Assembly: GCA_024666565.1 (NCBI GenBank)
Contig: CP088295.1
Span: forward strand, 744,001 to 808,000
Direction: 5' to 3'
Source of the DNA: Svornostia abyssi
Lineage (GTDB): Bacteria; Actinomycetota; Thermoleophilia; Solirubrobacterales; Solirubrobacteraceae
DNA: 64,000 bases
Below are positions 27,784 through 35,982 of this stretch, piece by piece. The translations under genes and the position numbers were made by a program. Positions within the stretch are counted from its first letter, which is position 1. Each line of letters opens with the position of its first letter. The notes under the pieces are model-generated. The model ran no database searches and was not told the origin of the DNA. It worked only from the letters and a program-made list of their open reading frames with translations.

Positions 27784-28281
27784 TCACGATGCAGCGGCCA
27801 GCACGCTCTTGCGGCCGCGGTGCTGCCGCTCGTACAGGCGGACGACCGCCTTCTGCGCCGCGTCGGCGACGACGAGCCGGTCGACGATGTCGGCTGCCCT
27901 CATCTGCTCGTAGCCGTCCCACGGCGCGTCGACCCGCAGCTGCGCGCCGGGGCTCGCCGCGCCCTCGGACTCCACCAGCTTCGGGGTGTCGTCCAGCGTC
28001 TTGATGGCGCTCAGGGCCTCGAGCGCGGGCCCAGGTGGCTCGACCGCGGGCGGCGCGACCCGGAGCGCAGGCGAAGGCCGAGGCGCGGGGGCCGGAGGAG
28101 GCGCGGAGACCGGACGCGCGGCGACGTCGGCCGGCGCCGAGCGGGGGCGAATCGGGGAGACCAGGATGCGGGCCGCGACCTCTTCGGCGACGGCCACCGC
28201 GGCGCCGCCCGCGAACCCGGCGACACCCGTGGTGATGCGCCAGCCCAGGCGCAGGGGGGACAGAAGGATCATGCGGTGCAT
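27784..28281 (-). CDS. Hypothetical protein with hydrophobic N-terminus and Pro-rich linker
   Basis: A 165-residue protein with a weakly hydrophobic Gly/Ala-rich N-terminus (RITTGVAGFAGGAAVAVAEE), a Pro/Ala linker (residues 45-85) and a conserved-looking C-terminal helix pair (WDGYEQMRAADIVDRLVVADAAQKAVVRLYE). The C-terminal part resembles helical tails in actinobacterial lipid-droplet or granule-associated proteins, but this is a weak impression. It lies 7 bases before the thioesterase-like gene, so co-transcription is likely. Confidence 0.55.
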   Translation of the reverse strand: MHRMILLSPLRLGWRITTGVAGFAGGAAVAVAEEVAARILVSPIRPRSAPADVAARPVSAPPPAPAPRPSPALRVAPPAVEPPGPALEALSAIKTLDDTPKLVESEGAASPGAQLRVDAPWDGYEQMRAADIVDRLVVADAAQKAVVRLYERQHRGRKSVLAAAS

Positions 28282-28315
28282 CTGCCCACCGGCCGGGGCG
28301 GGCCAAACCCGCGCG

Positions 28316-29674
28316 TCAGCCGAATCGCCGCAGCGCGACGCGCGCGAGCGCGACGTACGCCGCGGTCAGCCCGAGCAGGTGCAGCACCGACGGCCACATG
28401 TCGCCGTTCTCGTTCAGCGCCGCGTCCATCGCCAGCAGCGCGGGCTTGAACGGGAACGCCGCGCTGACCACCCGAATGACCTCGTACAGCGCGTCGGCCA
28501 CCGTGCCGGCCGGGACGAGTGCGAGGAACGCGATCGGCAGCGACAGGCCGAACGCCAGCAGGGACGCGGCGCGCACCTCGCGGGCGACCGCGCCGATCGC
28601 GACACCCAGCGCGCCGAACGCCAGGCCCGCGGCGAGCACGCCGACCACCCACTGCGGCGCGCGCGACCAGTCCAGGTCGGCGAGCAGCGCGACCACGACC
28701 AGCATCACGAGCCCGACCGGCAGCGCGCACAGCCCGGCGAGCAGGACCTTCTCGGCGAGCAGCCGGCCGCGGCCGATCAGCCCGCGGACGAGCCGGCCGT
28801 ACGCGTGCTCCTCGCGTTCGAGCGCCAGCATGCCGGCGGCCAGGAGCACGCACACGAACATGAGGGAGAAGACGACGGACGCCGCGACCGCGAACGACTC
28901 CAGCGTCGTGCCGCCGCTCCCGCCGACCGGCGTCTCCTTCACGTCGATCGGGTTGCTGATCGACGACAGGATCTCGTCGGAGAAGTCGAGGTTCTCGACG
29001 GCGAGTTCCGCGAAGCGGCGGATGCGCTCGAGCTCCGCGCGCTCGGTCGAGTTCGCGGGCAGCTCGGCGGCCTGGCGGGCGAGGATCGTCTCGGCCTCGC
29101 TCAGGCCCAGGATGTCGAAGTCCTGGCCGAGCAGCGAGAACGACCCGCCCTCCAGCAGGATGTTGAGGTACCCCGCCGCCACCTCCGTGAGCCGCTCACC
29201 GATGGCGACGTTGGCCTCCGCGAGCGTGCTGTCGATGAGGGACTGCACGAGCTGGCCCTGCAGCGGGCCCGACGCGTTGTAGATGACCTCGACGGTGGGC
29301 TTGTTCGCGCTGCCGCCGAGCGCGACCGCGCTCTGGAGCTTGCGCGCGGCGTCCTCGGGAATGACGAGCGCGCCGAGCACCTCGCCGTCCTCGACCATCT
29401 GCAGCGCCTCCTCGCGACTGGAGGCCCGCACCGGGTCGACGCGCTCGAACAGCACGTCGCTGTACCCGGCGATGTCGATGCGGTCGCCGCCGACCGTGAT
29501 CGTCTGCTGGAACGACGGGACCTCGTTGACGAACGCGATCTTCGGCTTCTCCGGCCCGCGCGAGAGCGCGATCCCGATGAGGAGCGAGATGACGACCGGG
29601 TAGACGACGAGCAGCCCGACGAGCAGCGGCGAGCGGCGCAGGATCTGCAGGTCCTTCAGCAGCAGCCAGCGCAT
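28316..29674 (-). CDS. ABC-2 type transporter permease
   Basis: A 452-residue permease: one N-terminal helix (LLVGLLVVYPVVISLLIGIAL), a large extracytoplasmic domain of about 240 residues with coiled-coil-like stretches (YhgE/Pip-like ABC-2 architecture), then five or six C-terminal helices ending with VALRRFG. It pairs with the ATPase gene immediately upstream, sharing the base at 29674. The substrate is unknown; such pairs export lipids, glycans or drugs. Confidence 0.85.
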   Translation of the reverse strand: MRWLLLKDLQILRRSPLLVGLLVVYPVVISLLIGIALSRGPEKPKIAFVNEVPSFQQTITVGGDRIDIAGYSDVLFERVDPVRASSREEALQMVEDGEVLGALVIPEDAARKLQSAVALGGSANKPTVEVIYNASGPLQGQLVQSLIDSTLAEANVAIGERLTEVAAGYLNILLEGGSFSLLGQDFDILGLSEAETILARQAAELPANSTERAELERIRRFAELAVENLDFSDEILSSISNPIDVKETPVGGSGGTTLESFAVAASVVFSLMFVCVLLAAGMLALEREEHAYGRLVRGLIGRGRLLAEKVLLAGLCALPVGLVMLVVVALLADLDWSRAPQWVVGVLAAGLAFGALGVAIGAVAREVRAASLLAFGLSLPIAFLALVPAGTVADALYEVIRVVSAAFPFKPALLAMDAALNENGDMWPSVLHLLGLTAAYVALARVALRRFG

Positions 29675-30394
29675 CAGTGCCCCCGCGCCTCGAGCAGCGC
29701 GACGAACGCGACGACGAGGTCCGCGTCGTCACCGGCCGCGTGCAGCTCGGCGGCCGTCCCGGTGAAGATGAGCTCGCCGTCGGCGAGGACGAGGATGCGG
29801 TCGGCGTGGCGCTGCGCCTCGTCGATCTCGTGCGTCGCGAACATCACGGCGGTGCCGCCCGCGGCGAGCCCGTCGATGAACTCCCACAGGATCGCGCGCT
29901 GGCGCGGGTCCAGGGACGCGCTCGGCTCGTCGAGCAGCAGGACGGGCGGGTCCGCGAGCAGGCCGATCGCGATGTTCACGCGCTGCTGGTTGCCGCCCGA
30001 CAGCGTGCTGAGCTCATCCTTCGCCCGCTCGGCGAGCCCGGTCAGCTCCAGCGCGCGGTCGACCGCGGCCTCGGGATCGGGCACCTTCTCCAGCCGCGCG
30101 AAGAGCCGCAGGTTCTCCCGCACGGACAGGCGCCGGTAGAGCGCGGCCTGCTGGGGGACCCAGCCGATCTCGCTCGGTGGCCGCGACACGTCACCGGCCG
30201 AGGCGCGCTGCAGCCCGGCCAGCAGCGAGAGGAGCGTCGTCTTGCCTGCCCCGTTCGGCCCGATGACCGCGACGCGCTCCCCCGCCACGACCTCGAAGCT
30301 CACGTCACGCAGGGCGCTGCGATCGCCGAAATCCTTGCCGAGACCCTCCGCGCGCAGGGTGGGGGGCGCGGTCAGAGGCGGGCGCGGTGCTCAC
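29674..30394 (-). CDS. ABC transporter ATP-binding protein (likely frameshifted near 5' end)
   Basis: The core has Walker A GPNGAGKTT, Q-loop VPQQAALYRRLSV, signature LSGGNQQRV, Walker B VLLLDEPSASLDP and H-loop FATHE. The in-frame GTG at 30303 would remove the first two strands, yet the sequence upstream in the same frame (LRAEGLGKDFGDRSALRDV) is a typical ABC N-terminus with no start codon before a stop. Deleting one base of the six-G run 30361-30366 links it to GTG 30394 (VSTAPASDRAP). A one-base error is therefore inferred. It partners the permease downstream. Confidence 0.8.
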
Positions 30395-30438
30395 GGCCGG
30401 GCACTCTACGTGCCGCGCGTACGGGACAATGCACCCTG

Positions 30439-31236
30439 ATGCCCGACGCCGCCGCCACCATCCTCTTCGTCGGCGACGTCGTCGGCGCACTCGGCCGTCG
30501 CGCGCTGCTGGCCCTGCTGCCCGGCCTGCGCGAGCGCTACGCGCCCACGTTCGTCGTCGTCAACGGCGAGAACAGCGCGGGCGGGCGGGGCATCACGCCG
30601 AAGATCGCCGACGAGCTGTTCGCCAACGGCGTCGACGTCATCACGCTCGGCAACCACTCGTACTTCCGCCGCGAGATCTTCCGGTACCTCGACGAGCACG
30701 ACGAGATCCTGCGGCCGGCCAACTACCTCAAGAGCCAGCCGGGCCACGGCACGTGCGTCGTCGAACGCGACGGCGTGCGCCTGGGCGTGGTGAACCTGTC
30801 GGGCAACGTGTTCCTCCAGGCGGGGCGGCCGGCGTTCGCCGAGGCCGACGCCGCGCTGCACGAGCTGAAGGACAGGTGTGACCACGTGCTCGTCGACTTC
30901 CACGCGGAGGCCACGAGCGAGAAGGTCGCGCTGGGCTGGTACCTCGACGGGCGGGTGACAGCCGTCGTCGGCACGCACACGCACGTCCCGACGAACGACT
31001 TCCGCGTGCTGCCGGACGGGACGGCCTACATCACGGACGTCGGGATGACCGGGCCGCGCGGCGGGGTCATCGGCGTCAAGCGCGAGCAGGCGATCGCCGG
31101 GTTCGTCACGCACATGAAGCAGCACTTCGACACCAGCGACGAGGACCCGTGGGTCATGGGCGTCGTCATCCGCTGCTCGGAGGCCGGGCGGGCCGACAGC
31201 ATCGAGCCGGTGCTCGAGCCGGCGACGCCGCGCTGA
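30439..31236 (+). CDS. ymdB: YmdB-like metallophosphoesterase (cyclic nucleotide phosphodiesterase family)
   Basis: A 265-residue calcineurin-like phosphoesterase: FVGDVVGALGRRAL (metal-binding Asp), VVNGENSAGGRGIT, LGNHSYFRREI, VDFHAEATSEK, GTHTHVPTND and TDVGMTGPRGGVIG. These are the marks of the YmdB/TIGR00282 family, whose Bacillus member hydrolyses 2',3'-cyclic nucleotides and affects biofilm and motility decisions. In many bacteria it lies near rny; here no rny is visible. The stop is 4 bases from the stop of the convergent sigma factor gene. Confidence 0.9.
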   Translation: MPDAAATILFVGDVVGALGRRALLALLPGLRERYAPTFVVVNGENSAGGRGITPKIADELFANGVDVITLGNHSYFRREIFRYLDEHDEILRPANYLKSQPGHGTCVVERDGVRLGVVNLSGNVFLQAGRPAFAEADAALHELKDRCDHVLVDFHAEATSEKVALGWYLDGRVTAVVGTHTHVPTNDFRVLPDGTAYITDVGMTGPRGGVIGVKREQAIAGFVTHMKQHFDTSDEDPWVMGVVIRCSEAGRADSIEPVLEPATPR

Positions 31237-31240
31237 CGCG

Positions 31241-32221
31241 CTACGCGTCGAGCTGCGGCGGCAGCCCGAACAGCGCGAACAGCGACCCGTCGGTCTCCAG
31301 GAAGTACGTGATGTCGGCGATCTTCCCGTCGCGCCACACGGGCACCTGGATCGACCACGGCGTCGTGCCGCCGTGCCGGTACTGGGCGAAGCCCGGCTGG
31401 CCGTTGACCTGCACCGGCACGAGCTTGGAGCCGACACATTCCGCGCCCGGCCCGCGCATCCACGCGATGAGCTCCTCGCGGCCGCGCAGCCACATCGGGT
31501 ACGGCGGCATGGACTGCGTGGCGTCCTCGTGCAGCAGCGCGGTGAGCGCGTCCATGTCGTAGCGCTCGAACGCGTCGAGGTAGCGGGCGAGCAGCTCCTC
31601 GCTGGCCTGGTCGACGGAGGCGGCACTGAGCTCGAGGACCTCGAGATCGCGGGACGCGAGCGTGGCCCGAGCGCGCTGCAGCGCGCTGTTCACAGCGGCG
31701 ACGCTGAGGTGCAGCAGCTCGGCGACCTCGCTGGCCTGCCAGCGCAGGACGTCGCGCAGGATGAGGATCGCGCGCTGGCGCGGCGGCAGATGCTGGAGCG
31801 CCGCGACGAACGCCAGGCGAACGGACTCGCGCGCCTCGGCGAGCGCCGCCGGATCACCGGTGCCGTCGAGCACGAGCGCGTCGGGCGCCGGGCCGATCCA
31901 TGTGGTCTCGGCGACCGGCGGCTCGAGCGGGCCGTGCGCGCTGCTCGGCCGGCCGGGGCTCAGGTCGATCGGCATTGCGCGCTTCTGGCCCGCGGCCAGC
32001 GCGTCGAAGCACACGTTGCTGGCGATCTTGTAGAGCCAGGTGCGCAGCGCGGCGCGCCCCTCGAAGCGGTCGATGTTCCGCCACGCCCGGGTGAGCGTCT
32101 CCTGGACCGCGTCCTCGGCGTCGGTCGCCGATCCGAGCATCCGGTAGCAGTAGCCGGTCAGCTCCCGGCGGTGCTGCTCGAGCTGGTCCTCGACGGAGCG
32201 GGTGAGCGTCTCTGGAGCCAT
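31241..32221 (-). CDS. ECF-type sigma-70 factor with C-terminal SnoaL-like domain
   Basis: A 326-residue protein. Sigma region 2 is in CYRMLGSATDAEDAVQET and RTWLYKIASNVCFD; region 4 is LPPRQRAILILRDVLRWQASEVAELL. The last 130 residues form a SnoaL/NTF2-like domain (YLDAFERYDMDALTALLHEDA, then WRDGKIADITYFL), the layout of the SigG/SigJ-like extended ECF groups. In such groups the tail regulates the sigma factor in place of a separate anti-sigma. No anti-sigma gene is nearby. It is divergent from a VOC-family gene that may be its target. Confidence 0.9.
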   Translation of the reverse strand: MAPETLTRSVEDQLEQHRRELTGYCYRMLGSATDAEDAVQETLTRAWRNIDRFEGRAALRTWLYKIASNVCFDALAAGQKRAMPIDLSPGRPSSAHGPLEPPVAETTWIGPAPDALVLDGTGDPAALAEARESVRLAFVAALQHLPPRQRAILILRDVLRWQASEVAELLHLSVAAVNSALQRARATLASRDLEVLELSAASVDQASEELLARYLDAFERYDMDALTALLHEDATQSMPPYPMWLRGREELIAWMRGPGAECVGSKLVPVQVNGQPGFAQYRHGGTTPWSIQVPVWRDGKIADITYFLETDGSLFALFGLPPQLDA

Positions 32222-32227
32222 GCGACG

Positions 32228-32233
32228 AGGCTA
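32228..32233 (-). promoter_or_regulatory. -10 element of the ECF sigma gene
   Basis: TAGCCT on the minus strand lies 6 bases before ATG 32221. This is a housekeeping-type TANNNT box with leaderless spacing, not an ECF-type CGTC box. Confidence 0.45.
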
Positions 32234-32294
32234 CCCAAGGTCGCGCGTTTCACAAGACCGATGAGTTCTCGAATCGTGCTGCGTCTACCCCCCC

Positions 32295-32735
32295 ATGCCC
32301 ACTTCCCGCCTCATCTTCATCAACGTCCCCGTCGCGGACCTGCACGCGTCAATGGCGTTCTTCGGCAAGCTCGGCTTTGCGTTCGACGAGAAGTTCACCG
32401 ACGAATCGTGCGCCTGCATGGTCGTCTCCGAGCAGGCGTACGTGATGCTGCTGCGCCGCGAGCGCTTCTCGGACTTCACGACGAAGACCGTCGCCGACGC
32501 GAGCACCACGACCGAAGCGATCCTCTGCGTGTCCGCCGAGAGCCGCGAGGACGTCGACCGGTTCGCCGACACCGCGCTGACGAGTGGCGGGACCGGCGCG
32601 GGCGATCCGATGGATCACGGCTTCATGTACGGGCGCAGCTTCCACGACCCCGACGGGCACCTGTGGGAGGTCATGTGGATGGATCCGGCAGCGGTGGAGT
32701 CCGGCCCGAACGAGTACGCGGCGCAGCAGGGCTGA
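32295..32735 (+). CDS. VOC-superfamily (glyoxalase/bleomycin-resistance-like) protein
   Basis: A 146-residue protein with two beta-alpha-beta-beta-beta units typical of VOC proteins: [21 protein letters not shown] at the start and [19 protein letters not shown] at the end (metal-ligand Glu). Members include glyoxalase I, extradiol dioxygenases and antibiotic-binding proteins; the first metal ligand is not obvious here. It diverges from the ECF sigma gene with a 73-base gap, a common pairing for SnoaL-tailed sigma factors. The 3' end overlaps the convergent glycosyltransferase by 65 bases. Confidence 0.82.
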   Translation: MPTSRLIFINVPVADLHASMAFFGKLGFAFDEKFTDESCACMVVSEQAYVMLLRRERFSDFTTKTVADASTTTEAILCVSAESREDVDRFADTALTSGGTGAGDPMDHGFMYGRSFHDPDGHLWEVMWMDPAAVESGPNEYAAQQG

Positions 32736-33909
32736 GGGCTCCGCTCAGCCGTCCGAGCAGCAGCGCGAGCGCCGCGACGAGCGCGGCGTTGCGCAGCGCC
32801 ACCGTCCAGATCACCCAATCGGTCTCCTGCACGAGCGGGACGTAGTGGCGCGGGAACCACACCGACGTCAGCGCGATGGCGACCCCGCACAGCACCGCGA
32901 CGGCGCGCTGCCCCCACACCCACGCGAGCGCCGCGAACGGCGCGAGCCAGATCATGTACTGGGGCGAGAGGACCTTCCCGAGAGCGATGAACGCGAGGAG
33001 CGCGGCGAGCGAACACATGCCCAGCCAGCGCGGGTCGGGCCGGCGCAGCGCGAGCAGCGCGGCGGCCGCGAGCGCCACGAGCTGCAGGATCGCGAACAGC
33101 GCCGCGACTGGCCCGGCGGCGCCACCGTCCAGGCCGTTGGACTTGAACCGGTCGGGCCGGAGGTTCGTGCCCGTGACCTCGGAGCCGCCGACCACGAACA
33201 GCACGGTCGCCGGCGTCGATTCGATCTGCACCGGCCGCTCGAGATGGAACGTGAACATGTCGACGAAGCCGCTCGACAGGAACGGCACGGTCAGGACGAT
33301 CACGACGGCCGTGAACGCGGCGAGCCCACGCAGGGCGGCGCGCACCTCACCCCGACCGGCCAGCCACACTGCGCTGACCGCGGCCAGGATGGCCGGGAAG
33401 AGCTTGATCAGTGTGCCGATGCCGAGCACCACCATCCCGGCGATGGCGCGCGAGCGGGCGAGCAACAGCAGCCCCGCGACCGTGACCGCCACGGGCAGCA
33501 GATCGAAGTGCGTGCGCAGCGACGCGCCGATCACCAGCGGCTGGAGCGCGAGGAGCCAGGCGACCACCTCGTCGGCGTGCGCGCCGTCGCTCGTCTCCCG
33601 CGCGAACAGCGCCGCCGCCCGCTGCCCGGCCAGCGCGCACAGCAGCATGAGCGCGCCGAACAGCCAGTCGAACGCGCCGCCGGTGCCGCCCTCTCCGGGA
33701 AACGGGATGCCCGCGATCGCGATGGGCACGATGCCGAGCGGCGGGTACTCGAAGCCGAAGTCGAGGTACGGCACGTTCCCGTCGGCGAGCAGCTGCCCGT
33801 ACTGGCCGTAGAGGTAGAGATCGCTGACGCGCGTGTCGGCCATCGGGCCGACCGTCGTCAGCAGCAGGAATCCGACCGCCATCGCGACGTACGGCGCGGC
33901 CGCTCTCAC
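32671..33909 (-). CDS. GT-C type membrane glycosyltransferase (GT87/DUF2029-like)
   Basis: A 412-residue polytopic protein with about ten hydrophobic segments. The first extracytoplasmic loop has [17 protein letters not shown] and [12 protein letters not shown], the acidic and Tyr-Pro-Pro pattern of polyprenyl-phosphate-mannose-using GT-C enzymes. The start is the GTG at 33909, overlapping the stop of the upstream gene as GTGA. The C-terminal 30 residues ([19 protein letters not shown] region) lie over the convergent VOC gene and may not be real. It probably adds a sugar to a cell-envelope glycan. Confidence 0.75.
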   Translation of the reverse strand: MRAAAPYVAMAVGFLLLTTVGPMADTRVSDLYLYGQYGQLLADGNVPYLDFGFEYPPLGIVPIAIAGIPFPGEGGTGGAFDWLFGALMLLCALAGQRAAALFARETSDGAHADEVVAWLLALQPLVIGASLRTHFDLLPVAVTVAGLLLLARSRAIAGMVVLGIGTLIKLFPAILAAVSAVWLAGRGEVRAALRGLAAFTAVVIVLTVPFLSSGFVDMFTFHLERPVQIESTPATVLFVVGGSEVTGTNLRPDRFKSNGLDGGAAGPVAALFAILQLVALAAAALLALRRPDPRWLGMCSLAALLAFIALGKVLSPQYMIWLAPFAALAWVWGQRAVAVLCGVAIALTSVWFPRHYVPLVQETDWVIWTVALRNAALVAALALLLGRLSGALSPAAPRTRSGRTPPLPDPST

Positions 33910-35531
33910 GTCAGGTCCGGCTCCCCGTCTCGGGCGAGCAGCGCGACGAGCACGAGCGGAATCCACCACACCACGTAGAGGAAGAACCAGTAGCCGAGCC
34001 CGAGCTGGGCCGCCACGAGCACCGCAGCGCTGAGCGCGGCCAGCCCGATCACATCCTGGCGGCGCGGCAGGAACGCGACCGCCACCCCCAGGAGCACGCC
34101 GAGGACCTGCACGCCGGTCTGCAGCCCCCCGAGCCCGTCGTACAGCCCCCACGGCGTGAACGGTGACTCGCGGTCGGCCTGGAAGCCGAGGCTCGCGTCG
34201 TAGAACTCCCGCACCGACCCCTCGTGCAGCACGATCGTCGCCAGGCCCAGGATCGTCGCGATGAGCAGCCCCAGTGCGTACAGCGCGATCGTCCGCACGC
34301 GGTCACCCCTCCAGCGATACGTCGCGAAGACCGGGATCAGCGCCAGCGGCGCGAGCTTCGTGAGGCCCGCTAGGCCGATGAGGATCCCGCGCCCACCCGG
34401 ACTGGTCGCTGCGACGAGCGCAGCGATGACGAGCGCCGCGGGCAACGCGTCGTTCGCGTTCGTGTTGGTCGCGAACGTCGTGAACGGGAAGGCGACCCAG
34501 GCGTAGGCCAGGACGATGCCCATCGCCTTGCCGCGGACCTGCCGCCCGAGCTGGAAGAGCATGCCGACACACAGCAGGTCGAAGACCAGCGCCGCCGCGT
34601 GCGCGGCCGGAAGGTCGTCCCAGCGGCCGCTCCAGCCGAAGATCTGCTCGAACGGGACGTACAGGAGATACAGGATGGGCCCGTAGGTGTCGCCGCTGCT
34701 GTTGTCCTCGGGGAAGTCCCCGTAGAGGGGCAGGCCGTTCGCAAGCTTGTCGGCGCCGATCACCCCCGAGTACCCCACGTCGATGACGTTCGAGCTCAGC
34801 ACGTTCAGCCCCAGCCGGAACCCCAGCAGGAACACCGCCGCGATGCCCAGCCACATCGCGGGGACGAGCAACGGCAGCGGACGGTCGGGCGGCCGGTCCG
34901 TGTCCTTGGGCCGCAGGCCGATCCAGAGCATGCGGACCAGCACGTAGAGCAGCAGCGGTGTGGTCATCGGGGTGGAGATCTCGATCTCGCCCTGGTTGAA
35001 GAACGCGTACGCGACGCTGAAGCCCGTGAGCACCAGGAGGTCGAGGTGCAGCATGCGGAAGGGCCGGCGCCAGGTGATGAACGGCAGCACGAAGAGGATG
35101 GCGAGCGGCACCCACACGAACGGCGAGTTGATCTTGCGCCCGAACGCGCCGTCGTACCCGCGCGCCATGGTCCACGGGACCTTGTAGTCCGTCCACACCT
35201 CGAGCACCGCGCCGGTCGCGTCGTCGATCTGCACCTGCGCGATCTCAGCGCGGTCCTTCTGGTCGTCGTAGTAGCTGACCTGCCAGCGCCGCACGGGCTT
35301 GAGGAAGGCGCTGCGGGTGGATCGGCGCTGCTCGGCGCGAGCCTCGCGGACCTCGGGCAGCCGATCGGCGATGCGCAGCACCTCGCGCTCGGTCAGCCGA
35401 TACCCGCCCGCCGGAACCTCGTCCAGCCCCGGTGGGCTGGTGAGGTCGTTCGCCGTCGCAGGCCCGGCGAGTGCCGCCAGGGCGAGCAGCGCGACGAACA
35501 GGGCCGCGAACGCCGCGGCCGCCCGTCTCAC
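33906..35531 (-). CDS. Large membrane protein, GT-C glycosyltransferase-like, with N-terminal extracytoplasmic domain
   Basis: A 541-residue protein. It has a signal/anchor helix (AAFAALFVALLALAALAGPATA) and a 120-residue extracytoplasmic PepSY-like stretch (EVLRIADRLPEVREARA; TGAVLEVWTDYKV). About ten membrane helices follow, with GPILYLLYVPFEQIFGW and TNTNANDALPAAL loops typical of GT-C proteins. The GTG at 35531 overlaps the gtrA-like stop. A paralogous GT-C protein follows. Joining a PepSY-like domain to a GT-C-like membrane body is unusual. The function is inferred only in general terms as envelope glycan transfer. Confidence 0.65.
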   Translation of the reverse strand: MRRAAAAFAALFVALLALAALAGPATANDLTSPPGLDEVPAGGYRLTEREVLRIADRLPEVREARAEQRRSTRSAFLKPVRRWQVSYYDDQKDRAEIAQVQIDDATGAVLEVWTDYKVPWTMARGYDGAFGRKINSPFVWVPLAILFVLPFITWRRPFRMLHLDLLVLTGFSVAYAFFNQGEIEISTPMTTPLLLYVLVRMLWIGLRPKDTDRPPDRPLPLLVPAMWLGIAAVFLLGFRLGLNVLSSNVIDVGYSGVIGADKLANGLPLYGDFPEDNSSGDTYGPILYLLYVPFEQIFGWSGRWDDLPAAHAAALVFDLLCVGMLFQLGRQVRGKAMGIVLAYAWVAFPFTTFATNTNANDALPAALVIAALVAATSPGGRGILIGLAGLTKLAPLALIPVFATYRWRGDRVRTIALYALGLLIATILGLATIVLHEGSVREFYDASLGFQADRESPFTPWGLYDGLGGLQTGVQVLGVLLGVAVAFLPRRQDVIGLAALSAAVLVAAQLGLGYWFFLYVVWWIPLVLVALLARDGEPDLT

Positions 35532-35968
35532 CGGGCGAAGCTCCAGAGCTTGTTCCCGACGAAGCTCAGGGGCGTCGCCGCGACGATCGCGACGGCCTGC
35601 GCGGGCACCTCCGGCATGCCCATCCGTTCGACGAGCAGCCACAGGATCACGAGGTTGAACCCGAACGCGAGCACGCTGACCGTCAGGAAGCGCGCAGCCT
35701 GTCCGCCGCGGTGGCCGTCACGCGCGCGGAAGGTCCAGCGGCGGTTCCACAGGAAGTTGTTCGTCACCGCGACGAGGAACGCGCCGGTCGCGGCGAGCCG
35801 GTAGTCGAGGTCCGCGGCGTGCACGAGCACGGCGAACGTCACGAGGTTCACCACGTAGCCCGACGCGCCCACGGCGGCGAAGCGCACGAGCTGGAGCCAG
35901 TTGTGCGGCTTGCGCAGGCCCGCACGGACCCGGAGATGCATCGGAGTGGTGGGCGACTGAGCCGACAT
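35528..35968 (-). CDS. GtrA-family membrane protein
   Basis: A 146-residue protein with four membrane helices: LVRFAAVGASGYVVNLVTFAVL, LAATGAFLVAVTNNFLWNRRWTF (the Asn-Arg-Trp-Thr-Phe pattern is the GtrA signature), FLTVSVLAFGFNLVILWLL and AVAIVAATPLSFVGNKLWSF. GtrA proteins flip or carry polyprenyl-linked sugars for glycan decoration. The start MSAQSP at 35968 is separate from the phosphodiesterase gene upstream, whose misread frame runs into it. It is coupled to the GT-C gene by GTGA. Confidence 0.9.
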   Translation of the reverse strand: MSAQSPTTPMHLRVRAGLRKPHNWLQLVRFAAVGASGYVVNLVTFAVLVHAADLDYRLAATGAFLVAVTNNFLWNRRWTFRARDGHRGGQAARFLTVSVLAFGFNLVILWLLVERMGMPEVPAQAVAIVAATPLSFVGNKLWSFAR

Positions 35969-35982
35969 GCGAAGCGGGGAGG

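Noticed and set aside
24072..28004. A 1310-codon open frame on the plus strand
   Set aside because: It is antisense to hemB, the secreted-protein gene and others, with low-complexity Arg/Ala/Gly composition. This is a high-GC codon-bias shadow.
32671..32735. 65-base convergent overlap of a glycosyltransferase and a VOC gene as a regulatory antisense device
   Set aside because: The overlapped C-terminus of the glycosyltransferase is low-complexity and may be a frame artefact in a window with several one-base errors.
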